From Planctomycetota bacterium (GTDB taxonomy: Bacteria; Planctomycetota; Planctomycetia; Pirellulales; Lacipirellulaceae), in contig JAJDEE010000274.1 in the NCBI GenBank assembly GCA_029259975.1, positions 1 through 6,268 of the forward strand: a DNA stretch of 6,268 nucleotides, in the 5' to 3' direction. The notes under the pieces are model-generated. The model was not told where the DNA came from. It was given only the letters and a program-made list of their open reading frames with translations, and ran no database searches. A program made the translations under genes and the position numbers. Every line of letters begins with the position of its first letter. The first letter of the stretch is position 1. Below, piece by piece: positions 1-6,100 of this stretch.

Positions 1-551
1 CTTCCCAGGCGATCACAAAACTGCCATCCGAGGCAACGCCGATACTGGCGCCCTTCTGTTCATTGGCGGAAGTGCTTACCTGAAACACGGCCCCGAGTGG
101 ATTGCCAGACGCATCGTAACGGCGGGCCAAGATGTCTAGGGCAATTTTGTCTTCCCAGGCGATCACAAAACTGCCGTCCGAGGCAACACCGATACTGGCG
201 CCCTTCTGTTCATTGGCGGAAGTGCTTACCTGGAACACGGCCCCCAGTGGATTGCCAGATGCATCGTAACGACGGGCCAAGATGTCTAGGGCATCCTTGT
301 CTTCCCAGGCGATCACAAAACTGCCATCCGAGGCAACGCCGATACTGGCGCCCTTCTGGTCAATTGCAGAAACGCCCACAGCTAAATTGTTCACCTGAAA
401 CACGGCCCCGAGAGGATTGCCAGACGCATCGTAACGACGGGCCAGGACGTCTAGGGCAGTTTTGTCTTCCCAGACGATCACAAAACTGCCGTCCGAGGCA
501 ACGCCGATACTGGCGCCCTTCTGTTCATTGGCAGAAGTGCTTACCTGAAAC
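1..551 (-). repeat. Tandem 150-bp coding repeats, about 3.6 copies
   Basis: Units begin at 1, 151, 301 and 466. The first two periods are 150 bases and the third is 165; the fourth is partial and ends near 551 where the signal peptide region begins. Units 1-150 and 151-300 differ at 9 of 150 positions by my count. Seven of these are silent in the minus-strand frame and the other two fall in one codon (Ile versus Asp). The 165-base unit carries five extra residues: VNNLAVGVSAIDQ replaces VSTSANEQ. All lengths are multiples of three, so copy number change keeps the frame. The array continues past the left edge. Confidence 0.95.
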
Positions 552-682
552 TCAGTGCCAACCGTTCCAGCCATGGCAATTCCGCTGAGTAACACTACCA
601 GGGCGGAGGGCAGTCCTGCTGTAAGGTGAGCTAGGAGACGAAAAGCGAAATAGTTTCTCATAGGAAGGGTCTGTGGGGTCAT
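1..682 (-). CDS. Secreted repeat protein with RRYDASGNPLG-type repeats, N-terminal part (3' end outside window)
   Basis: The reading frame is open from the ATG at 682 to the left edge (227 codons) with no stop. Residues 1-38 look like a signal peptide: MTPQTLPMRN, a hydrophobic core of about residues 20-35 (LTAGLPSALVVLLSGI), then AMA followed by G39 as a likely signal peptidase site. From about residue 43 the protein consists of repeats of 50 residues (one has 55), each containing FQVSTSANEQKGASIGVASDG, SFVIAWEDK and LARRYDASGNPLGA in turn. This resembles repeats of large exported bacterial proteins of unknown function; a beta-propeller-like fold is an inference. The ATG at 682 is chosen because GAGG lies 8 bases upstream; an in-frame ATG at 661 has no such site and would give a shorter but still plausible signal peptide. 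Function is unknown. The gene is real: repeat differences are mostly synonymous in this frame, while the opposite strand is open only by shadowing. Confidence 0.85.
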   Translation of the reverse strand, partial: MTPQTLPMRNYFAFRLLAHLTAGLPSALVVLLSGIAMAGTVGTEFQVSTSANEQKGASIGVASDGSFVIVWEDKTALDVLARRYDASGNPLGAVFQVNNLAVGVSAIDQKGASIGVASDGSFVIAWEDKDALDILARRYDASGNPLGAVFQVSTSANEQKGASIGVASDGSFVIAWEDKIALDILARRYDASGNPLGAVFQVSTSANEQKGASIGVASDGSFVIAWE

Positions 683-690
683 ATCTCATC

Positions 691-694
691 CCTC
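691..694 (-). promoter_or_regulatory. Ribosome binding site of the repeat protein
   Basis: Read on the minus strand this is GAGG, followed by GATGAGAT and then the ATG at 682. The 8-base spacing favours that start over the in-frame ATG at 661, which is preceded by ACCCTTCCT. Confidence 0.6.
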
Positions 695-707
695 GATTCG
701 AATAACG

Positions 708-736
708 GTGGGAAAGGTGTACCGACTCTTTCCCAC
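708..736. repeat. 9-bp inverted repeat in the leader of the repeat protein
   Basis: GTGGGAAAG at 708-716 is exactly complementary to CTTTCCCAC at 728-736, with 11 bases between. It lies 26 bases upstream of the start codon at 682. It could be an mRNA hairpin or an operator; there is no T-run, so a terminator is unlikely. Confidence 0.5.
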
Positions 737-830
737 ACCAGTCCGTACCATCCGCTGTGTGTCGCTTGGCATATCCTGGAATTCGCGTTAGTCGAAGTTG
801 CTGTCAAAAAACTCATCTGCCTAGATATGC

Positions 831-857
831 AAGAAACCCGCCTCAGGCGGGTTTCTT
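831..857 (-). terminator. Hairpin terminator downstream of the CBS-domain gene
   Basis: AAGAAACCCGCC at 831-842 pairs perfectly with GGCGGGTTTCTT at 846-857, giving a 12-bp stem with a 3-base loop. The GC-rich core with flanking A and T runs is the classic shape of a bidirectional intrinsic terminator. It lies 57 bases beyond the stop codon of the CBS gene (914) and well before the next minus-strand gene (682), so it should end the CBS transcript and insulate the repeat protein gene. Confidence 0.85.
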
Positions 858-913
858 TGTCCCGCTAACCGGCGGTACAGCTCGATGATTCCTATCACTT
901 ATCACTTAATTAC

Positions 914-1309
914 TCACGCCGTACAAACCGGCGCTTCTGCTTCGTAAAGTGCCTTCAGCACATCGCGACGGGCAATCAGGCCCAGCAAACGGCCATTCTC
1001 TGCCACGGGTACACGACGCACGCGATGCGCCAAACACAAATCGGCCACTTTGTTAACGGGATCGTCAGGACCCACAGTCAACAACTCGGTGGTCATGTGT
1101 TGGCCTACCGTGTCGTTCTGAACTTTGTGATCGTAGGCAATCGCCAACAGTGCAAACTCGGTTACGATGCCGATGAGTTGCCCTTCTCTATCGGTAACGG
1201 GCAAGCCGCTGATCCGTTGTATCAGCAACAGTTCGATCGCATCCTTGATCGAAGCATCCTTATCTATCGTGACCACGTCTTCGGTCATAATCGCGCGTGC
1301 AGTAAGCAT
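914..1309 (-). CDS. Two-CBS-domain protein
   Basis: A 131-residue protein made almost entirely of a CBS pair (Bateman module). The first CBS domain is about residues 2-55, with ARAIMTEDVVTI, ISGLPV and LIGIVTE. The second is about 68-122, with VGQHMTTELLTV, RRVPV and LLGLIARRDVLKAL. CBS pairs commonly bind adenine nucleotides or similar ligands in the cleft between the domains; the ligand here is unknown. No effector domain is attached, so it may act on a partner protein or as an energy sensor, which is inference. The ATG at 1309 is preferred to the TTG at 1312 because AAAGGGG at 1317-1323 (minus strand) is 7 bases from the ATG and only 4 from the TTG. It is a single gene, divergent from the acyltransferase and followed by a strong terminator. 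Confidence 0.9.
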   Translation of the reverse strand: MLTARAIMTEDVVTIDKDASIKDAIELLLIQRISGLPVTDREGQLIGIVTEFALLAIAYDHKVQNDTVGQHMTTELLTVGPDDPVNKVADLCLAHRVRRVPVAENGRLLGLIARRDVLKALYEAEAPVCTA

Positions 1310-1623
1310 CAACGAGCCCCTTTACTATCAGTAAAAATCTACCGGGAGCCGCGCAGCTCCAAACCGCGCATCCTTCTCCTAGAAAAGGGTAGTTCAAAAA
1401 TCCAAGTGAGAGCGGTCTTTGCCAGGCAATTCTGAACGGAATTGCTGGTTGCGAGTATTCGCACGTAGGACTTGTGAGAGAGTACGGCAAAAAGTGTTAG
1501 AATCGCCATAATCCATGCGATCTGCCGCAATAGGCTTTTGGCCCTCGCACTACGCTTATTTTGCGTTTAGTTCCGATAGGATGAATAGCATCAATCCGCT
1601 TACTGCCTTTCCCAAGGATGCAG
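1310..1623. other. Divergent intergenic region between the CBS and acyltransferase genes
   Basis: About 310 bases with no convincing gene. Open frames on the minus strand here (1260-1490 and 1339-1530) lack a ribosome binding site and recognisable protein features. The region must hold promoters for both flanking genes, but I find no pair of boxes close to consensus with normal spacing. A small hairpin, GGAGC at 1345-1349 with GCTCC at 1356-1360, sits in the CBS leader. AAGGA at 1614-1618 is the ribosome binding site of the acyltransferase, 5 bases before the ATG at 1624. Confidence 0.6.
1317..1335 (-). promoter_or_regulatory. Ribosome binding site embedded in a palindrome before the CBS gene
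   Basis: TTTACTATCAGTAAA at 1321-1335 is a perfect inverted repeat (6-bp arms, 3-base centre). On the minus strand its second arm runs straight into AAAGGGG, the likely Shine-Dalgarno sequence for the ATG at 1309. It may be an operator or a small hairpin affecting translation; the A/T-rich stem is weak, so any effect is speculative. Confidence 0.4.
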
Positions 1624-2781
1624 ATGGCCCACCCCATTACTAGCGACATTACTAGCGACATTACCACGACCGCCTTGGCGTTTCGCGGCTACAACCTTAC
1701 CAACCTCGGACGCACCGCTGAGCTACTCGAACAAGTTGCCTACCGAGAGATCGTAGCCGAAGAACTCCAGCGATTCAGTACCATCTGTAACGATTATTCT
1801 GATGCGCCCGTCGATCTTGTCAAACGAGTTGAGCAACACGACGAACCGGGACTCGTACACTATGCCGAGTCGATCGCCCTGGTCGTAGCGGTCGAAGTTG
1901 CTCAAATGCGATTGCTTAGCGAAATTCACGACGTCGAAACTTCGCAAGCTCAAATAGCTTTCGGCTACAGCTTGGGCGAAATGACTGCCATCAGCTTAGC
2001 GGGCATCTTTTCGATTGACGAGCTTGTTCGTGTTCCCTTGGCGATGGCTGCCGATTCTCTCAAGTTAGCAGACAACACGCGAATGGGCGTCTTGTTTTCT
2101 CGAGGTCCAACGATCGACGAAACCGATGTCGAGCGGCTGTGTCTACAAATTACGAGCGAAGGCAACGGCACAATTGGCATTTCCGCAGTTCTTTCGCCGA
2201 ATACCTACTTGCTTATCGGCCAGCAAGAAACCGTTGTGCGATTCAAAGCAGTGATGCACGATCTACTGCCCACCCGCGCCCACCTGCGGATCAACAACAA
2301 ACTCTGGCCGCCGCTGCATACGCCCATCGTTCGCCAAAAAAACATCGCCGATCGTGCGTCGGTAATGCTAGAAACGCTCCAGGGTGGATTCTCGCCACCT
2401 GCGCCGCCAGTCTTATCGTTGGCCACCGGGACAACGAGCTACAACGACCACTCCGCCCGCGAGGTGCTACGAAAATGGGTCGACCAGCCACAACGTTTGT
2501 GGGACGTCGTCGACGAAACACTCGACTCGGGCGTCGAAACAGTCTTGCACATCGGCCCCGAACCCAACGTCATTCCTGCCACTTTCAATCGGCTGAGTAA
2601 GAACGTTGTCGAGCAAACCAGCGGAGGCTCGCTGGGGAGTTTGGGTATGCGCGCCGTCTCGGGTCTGGCACGCCGCCCTTGGTTAGCAGCTCTGCTACCC
2701 GCGCGCGCCACTTTACTGCGAGCACCTCACGTACAACACGTGATCGTCGAAGACTGGCTGCTTGAAAATCCGCCTAGCTAG
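1624..2781 (+). CDS. Stand-alone FabD-like acyl-carrier-protein acyltransferase, atypical
   Basis: A 385-residue protein of the FabD / polyketide acyltransferase fold. Visible elements are the nucleophile elbow GYSLGE at residues 114-119 (Ser116), AISLAG just after it, the catalytic-type His232 in PPLHTPIV, and GVETVLHIGPEP near 303-314 matching the family's late glycine motif. Such enzymes move an acyl group from CoA to an acyl carrier protein in the cytoplasm. Odd points: the usual N-terminal GQG.Q motif is replaced by AFRGYNLTN; the His before the serine is Tyr; and the carboxylate-binding Arg (E. coli FabD Arg117) falls on Met141 in an ungapped alignment, so malonyl-CoA may not be the substrate. 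A tail of about 55 residues ends in HVIVEDWLLE. The ATG at 1624 is preferred over 1618 because AAGGA abuts 1618 directly. No fatty-acid gene is adjacent, so the label fabD is withheld. Confidence 0.8.
   Translation: MAHPITSDITSDITTTALAFRGYNLTNLGRTAELLEQVAYREIVAEELQRFSTICNDYSDAPVDLVKRVEQHDEPGLVHYAESIALVVAVEVAQMRLLSEIHDVETSQAQIAFGYSLGEMTAISLAGIFSIDELVRVPLAMAADSLKLADNTRMGVLFSRGPTIDETDVERLCLQITSEGNGTIGISAVLSPNTYLLIGQQETVVRFKAVMHDLLPTRAHLRINNKLWPPLHTPIVRQKNIADRASVMLETLQGGFSPPAPPVLSLATGTTSYNDHSAREVLRKWVDQPQRLWDVVDETLDSGVETVLHIGPEPNVIPATFNRLSKNVVEQTSGGSLGSLGMRAVSGLARRPWLAALLPARATLLRAPHVQHVIVEDWLLENPPS
1636..1659 (+). repeat. 12-bp tandem duplication in the acyltransferase N-terminus
   Basis: ATTACTAGCGAC occurs twice in a row (1636-1647, 1648-1659) and a third, degenerate ATTAC follows. 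It encodes ITSDITSD in the poorly conserved leader before the domain begins at ALAFRGYN, so extra copies should be tolerated. Confidence 0.9.
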
Positions 2782-3038
2782 CCCCCCCCTTCCCGGGTTG
2801 CTTGAAGATACCTCTGTAGCGATTTTTCTCTCTTTTTTCTTACCAAATGAATTGACGAAGATATCTTGAAGTGGAAGAATGCGCGCAGCGGCAATTTGCA
2901 TGCGGAAATCTGCCGCTGGGGTTGGGTTATCTTCTAGAATCGCGTGGTTTGTCACTGGGGTGTAGGCCGCCGATGCTTAGTTCTTTTGCGTTGGGGGGGA
3001 CGCACGGCTGCGGGACGGGAACTTAGGCTCTTTGTTGT

Positions 3039-3090
3039 GGCAAACATGGACCTTTTTACGTTTGCCGTTTTCTATTGGCATGAACGCCAA
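3039..3090. promoter_or_regulatory. Two adjacent inverted repeats in the PEP-CTERM gene leader
   Basis: The first has 7-bp arms (GGCAAAC / GTTTGCC, 14-base spacer). The second, starting 8 bases later, has 5-bp arms (TTGGC / GCCAA, 6-base spacer). Both lie 60-111 bases upstream of the ATG at 3150. They share the GGC/GCC core, as paired binding sites of one regulator might, but no known operator is recognised. Confidence 0.3.
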
Positions 3091-3137
3091 CGTCACGCTA
3101 GCTTTACGCTCACATCTCCGACAGTGGGCCAGTTAAT

Positions 3138-3143
3138 GGGAGA
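3138..3143 (+). promoter_or_regulatory. Ribosome binding site of the PEP-CTERM protein
   Basis: GGGAGA lies 6 bases before the ATG at 3150, fixing the start just ahead of the lysine-rich signal peptide. Confidence 0.6.
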
Positions 3144-3149
3144 ACTCCG

Positions 3150-4229
3150 ATGAAGAAGAAAATGATGTCAGCTAGTACTCTGGTTGCTGTCCTGGCAATT
3201 ACTGTAATTTGGACTGCAAACACTTGGGCTGATCCACTACCGGGTCGAGATATTCTCAAATTCAGCCAACTGCCGATGGATGGCACTCCGATCGTCACTG
3301 GGACTGACGGTACAGTCACCCCATTCTTTGGTCACGACGAATTGAGCACTGCTTACAGCGAATTTACCTCAGGTCCAACTGGTGCTCCCGTAGCCACAGG
3401 CCGATATATTGGCCAATTCATGGCAGACGACTTTGCCGATAATTTTAATACACCGGTTGTTCATGTGAAATGGTGGGGCTCGTACTTGAACAACGAAGCC
3501 CGAGAAGCCGTAGACAAATTTCTTATTTCGTTCGAGACCGATATTCCAGACACTGATAACGATCCACATGGAGGCCCCGACTTTAGCAAGCCCGGTATTC
3601 CACTCCTAAATCAGATCGTGACCGAAGGACCCCTTTTTCCAGGATCGGGCACGTTCACCGAAAAGCCAATCAGCCCTGGAGGTCCTCCTCTCGGCGAAGA
3701 ACTCTATGAGTACAATGCAGAACTTCACTTAGGCAAGGAATTTTTTCAAGATAACGATACAGTTTACTGGCTCAAAATCGTTGCTTTGGTCGACATCGAT
3801 CCGATAGTAGATCCCTTCCAAGACCAAAACGTACCAAAGTGGGGTTGGCATAACCGCGATTACACAATTCCGAACCCACTTGCTTCACCGTTGGTAGTTC
3901 CTGGAGAGCACCTAGACAATCCGTTTGTTGATCCAGGGTATCCGGCACCAGTATGGCATTTCCAAGATGATGCTGTCGATGGATTTGTCGCTGTGGATCT
4001 TAGCAACGACCCGATCATGCCAGAGGTGATCCAAGATGTTGGAAGTCCGCAGCACTATATTGATGGTGTCGATGGCCCCGGTCCTGGGTTTTCTCTTAGC
4101 GGACCCCATGATGGCATCGGACGGTTCTCTAAAGACTTGGCGTTCGAGTTGTTTACCATCCCCGAACCAAGCAGTTTGGTGCTACTAACGCTTGGCCTCG
4201 TCGGCTTAGTGACAAGTCGGAAAAGATAG
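3150..4229 (+). CDS. Exported PEP-CTERM sorting-domain protein of unknown function
   Basis: A 359-residue protein with both export signals. The N-terminus MKKKMMSA plus a hydrophobic stretch to about residue 26 ends in TWA, with likely cleavage before Asp28. The C-terminus has IPEPSS (337-342), a hydrophobic helix (LVLLTLGLVGLV) and the basic tail SRKR, the signal read by exosortase (EpsH-type) enzymes, which are not in this window. The mature part is acidic, with no cysteine that I can see. It has ADDFADNF at 92-99, VKWWGSYL at 106-113, VYWLKIVAL from 205 and WGWHNRDY at 231-238. These motifs resemble a domain common in planctomycete PEP-CTERM proteins (from memory DUF7901, not verified). 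It is probably a surface or extracellular protein; its activity is unknown. It has its own leader and terminator, so it is likely transcribed alone. Confidence 0.93.
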   Translation: MKKKMMSASTLVAVLAITVIWTANTWADPLPGRDILKFSQLPMDGTPIVTGTDGTVTPFFGHDELSTAYSEFTSGPTGAPVATGRYIGQFMADDFADNFNTPVVHVKWWGSYLNNEAREAVDKFLISFETDIPDTDNDPHGGPDFSKPGIPLLNQIVTEGPLFPGSGTFTEKPISPGGPPLGEELYEYNAELHLGKEFFQDNDTVYWLKIVALVDIDPIVDPFQDQNVPKWGWHNRDYTIPNPLASPLVVPGEHLDNPFVDPGYPAPVWHFQDDAVDGFVAVDLSNDPIMPEVIQDVGSPQHYIDGVDGPGPGFSLSGPHDGIGRFSKDLAFELFTIPEPSSLVLLTLGLVGLVTSRKR

Positions 4230-4234
4230 TAACC

Positions 4235-4249
4235 TCTTGTCAAACAAGA
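4235..4249 (+). repeat. Small hairpin just after the PEP-CTERM stop codon
   Basis: TCTTGT (4235-4240) pairs with ACAAGA (4244-4249) across a 3-base loop, five bases past the stop. There is no T-run after it. It may simply protect the mRNA end or be chance. Confidence 0.3.
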
Positions 4250-4262
4250 ACACTTTCAACGT

Positions 4263-4297
4263 TAGCCTCGGGAAATTTTCCCGCGGCTATTTTTTTT
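4263..4297 (+). terminator. Rho-independent terminator of the PEP-CTERM gene
   Basis: TAGCC (4263-4267) pairs with GGCTA (4285-4289). After a single T/C mismatch, CGGGAA (4269-4274) pairs with TTCCCG (4278-4283) across a short loop. Eight T follow (4290-4297). This is a textbook intrinsic terminator for plus-strand transcription. Its right arm contains the stop codon of the convergent gene (4287-4289), and its T-run encodes that protein's last lysines. On the minus strand the hairpin has no T-run. Confidence 0.9.
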
Positions 4298-5960
4298 GTG
4301 CTAACTTGGCTTCAGGATTCTCTTGGATGGGCAACTCGTAACACGCCGCCTCTTCCGCATTGCGCACCAACAGATAGGGCGACGAAAATGCTGGATTGTT
4401 CCACGTGATTTGGCTATCGTCAAACACTCGCATGCTCGCCAGCTCGTGATATTTTTTCGGCGATGCCTCAACGAGAATCACTTCGCCCACTTCGCTGAGA
4501 ACAAGAATCGTATCGCCGAATAGCATGATCTGCCCGTGTCCAAACTTTGGCCGGCGGCGTTTCTTCCACTGTTTTTTGCCCGTTGCTATTTCGATGCACT
4601 GCAAGTTGACATCGTCGATTCCGTAGGCGAAGCCGTTACGAATGACGATGTTGCACATCTTGGTTTTCATCACCGGCTTGATACCACTTTGCCAAGCTGG
4701 CGCAACATTCCAAGTTTTGCCGTCATCGCTGCCAATTTGCAACAGTAGCGAGCCGTGGCCATAGCCTTTGGAAAGGAACAGGCGATCTTCCGACACCGGT
4801 ACCGGTTGTGACGCGGCGGCGGCGGTGTCGCTGTCGCTATCCCAGGTGTATTCCCACAGTGGCTCTCCATTTTCAGCTCGCCGCGAGGTCACAAAACCCT
4901 CGTCAACAGAAACTACCTGGCGCACTCCCGCGAACTCGGTGACAATCGGCGAAGCATACGACGAGCGATACGTACCCGAGGCCCAAATCTGGTCGCCTGT
5001 TTCGAGATCGTAAGCCACCATCGATTGATCGTTCTTGCCGCCGACGCTGACAACGACTTTGTCATCAACGATCAGCGGTGAACAGGCCTTACCCCACATC
5101 ACATTCTCCGCGTCATGTTTCGTTAGCGTGTCGTGCGACCAAATTACCTCGCCTGTGCGTGCGTCCAAGCAATTTAAAATGCCGGTCGCTCCTTGAGTAA
5201 ACACTTTGCCCTCGTAGAGGGTCGGTGTCGCGCGGGGCCCAGCGTACCCCATTGCACCTGCGCCGCCCGGATCCCAGCGCACTTGATCAGCATGTGTCCA
5301 AGCAATCTCGCCCGTCTGAACTTCGTAACAGGTCACTAGCTCATTCTCGTCACGCTGTTCTTGTGTAATCGCATAGTCACCAACAATCGCAAACGCTGAC
5401 CAACCGGCACCGATTTTCTTCCGCCATAACTCTTGCGCCGGATGCAATTCCCAGTCTGCTTCCAATTCGACGCCTGGGACTTCGGCCCAATATCCCTTAC
5501 CGAGAAAACGGGCATAGTCATGAGGAGTCGTTTGCCAGTCGATGGTCGAGAGGATGTTGTTTTCTGGCACTGCTAACATCCTATCAGGCGTGTCTCCACG
5601 CCAGCGCAATCCCACCACGCCGACATCACCGTTAAGAATCACCTCCACCGGTAACACTCGTAGATAAAATGCTCCGACAATGGCCACCGGCACCAAGGCC
5701 AATAGCCAACGCAACATTTTGCCAGAATTGCTGCCAATACTACTAAATAGTGCACACCAAATCGAAAACCCTAACGCGGACAACATCACCGCGCCATGTA
5801 TAATGCTATTGGCAACGCCCGGGTCGGCATCGCTATTCCAAAACCAAGCGCAGATCAATCCTAAGCCGCCAATCCACAACAGCGGAAACCATCTGCGGAG
5901 AAAGCTTGGCCAGCGTTCAATTTCTGCATCTAGCTTTGCTTCTGTCCCGGCTTCAACCAT
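4287..5960 (-). CDS. Membrane-anchored PQQ-like beta-propeller repeat protein
   Basis: A 557-residue protein. Three predicted membrane helices lie at about residues 25-41, 53-73 and 84-102. Positive charges before the first (R16, R22, R23) and between the second and third (K81, R84), with an acidic first loop, put the N-terminus in the cytoplasm and the large C-terminal part outside it. From about 130 to 545 come beta-propeller blades with the PQQ/BamB-like turn TGxxxW: TGEIAW 216-221, TGEVIW 269-274, TGDQIW 321-326, NGEPLW 364-369 and TGKKQW 460-465. Such propellers usually serve as protein scaffolds; no dehydrogenase active site is recognised, so PQQ binding should not be assumed. The ATG at 5960 has AGAGGA 8 bases upstream. 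The last codons (GCA CAA AAA AAA TAG) overlap the terminator of the convergent gene. Function is unknown; a role in envelope assembly or sensing is a guess. Confidence 0.9.
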   Translation of the reverse strand: MVEAGTEAKLDAEIERWPSFLRRWFPLLWIGGLGLICAWFWNSDADPGVANSIIHGAVMLSALGFSIWCALFSSIGSNSGKMLRWLLALVPVAIVGAFYLRVLPVEVILNGDVGVVGLRWRGDTPDRMLAVPENNILSTIDWQTTPHDYARFLGKGYWAEVPGVELEADWELHPAQELWRKKIGAGWSAFAIVGDYAITQEQRDENELVTCYEVQTGEIAWTHADQVRWDPGGAGAMGYAGPRATPTLYEGKVFTQGATGILNCLDARTGEVIWSHDTLTKHDAENVMWGKACSPLIVDDKVVVSVGGKNDQSMVAYDLETGDQIWASGTYRSSYASPIVTEFAGVRQVVSVDEGFVTSRRAENGEPLWEYTWDSDSDTAAAASQPVPVSEDRLFLSKGYGHGSLLLQIGSDDGKTWNVAPAWQSGIKPVMKTKMCNIVIRNGFAYGIDDVNLQCIEIATGKKQWKKRRRPKFGHGQIMLFGDTILVLSEVGEVILVEASPKKYHELASMRVFDDSQITWNNPAFSSPYLLVRNAEEAACYELPIQENPEAKLAQKK

Positions 5961-5968
5961 CTTCAGCG

Positions 5969-5974
5969 TCCTCT
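5969..5974 (-). promoter_or_regulatory. Ribosome binding site of the beta-propeller protein
   Basis: AGAGGA on the minus strand lies 8 bases before the ATG at 5960, supporting that start. Confidence 0.65.
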
Positions 5975-6100
5975 TTGATGTGGCAATCTTCGAGAAATTC
6001 CTGTGTCTCTGTTGGTAATCGTAGGCCGCATGCAGATTGCTGGCAACTGCAGCACTCGCTTGCAGGAGGATGCATCACCGACTACAACAAAATATACCCT
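5975..6100. other. Divergent spacer between the beta-propeller and reductase genes
   Basis: A short region that must carry promoters for both genes. A weak plus-strand candidate is TTGCAG (6060-6065), 17 bases, then TACAAC (6083-6088). Transcription would then begin only a few bases before the ATG at 6101, which would fit the absence of a ribosome binding site there. AGGAGG at 6064-6069 is a perfect Shine-Dalgarno sequence but touches an ATG (6070) in another frame and lies 31 bases from the start of the reductase. Confidence 0.3.

Larger units (their letters stand above)
2782..3149. other. Gene-free region before the PEP-CTERM gene, with several inverted repeats
   Basis: A 368-base stretch. 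A run of eight C (2782-2789) follows the acyltransferase stop and a T-rich stretch lies at about 2822-2841, but no stem precedes the T-rich part, so no clear terminator is seen. AAGATATCTT (2858-2867) is palindromic. CAGCGGCA (2886-2893) pairs with TGCCGCTG (2911-2918). Closer to the next gene, GGCAAAC (3039-3045) pairs with GTTTGCC (3060-3066), and TTGGC (3075-3079) with GCCAA (3086-3090). An open frame from 2944 to 3153 overlaps the next start codon but has no ribosome binding site or protein-like features and is not called. Confidence 0.55.

Noticed and set aside
1..551. Direct repeats as a possible CRISPR array
   Set aside because: Units are 150-165 bases, contiguous with no variable spacers, and encode a protein repeat.
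97..588. Plus-strand open frame of 163 codons rich in Arg, Pro and Cys
   Set aside because: It is the antisense shadow of the 150-bp repeats, which stay open because the period is a multiple of three. Synonymous changes in the minus frame and the signal peptide there identify the real gene.
1339..1530. Minus-strand 63-codon frame with a hydrophobic start, upstream of the CBS gene
   Set aside because: It starts with TTG, has no ribosome binding site, and its tail is Arg-rich with no recognisable family. It lies in a divergent promoter region.
2822..2841. T-rich stretch after the acyltransferase as a terminator
   Set aside because: No stable stem directly precedes it; the nearest paired elements are far away or only a few bases long.
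2944..3153. Plus-strand 69-codon frame ending in a 4-base overlap with the PEP-CTERM start
   Set aside because: The overlap looks like translational coupling, but the frame starts at GTG without a ribosome binding site, its composition is not protein-like, and the downstream gene has its own GGGAGA site.
4287..5960. Call as a PQQ-dependent alcohol or glucose dehydrogenase
   Set aside because: Only the blade turn motif TGxxxW is present. I see no catalytic Asp/Glu context, vicinal cysteine pair or heme site typical of those enzymes.
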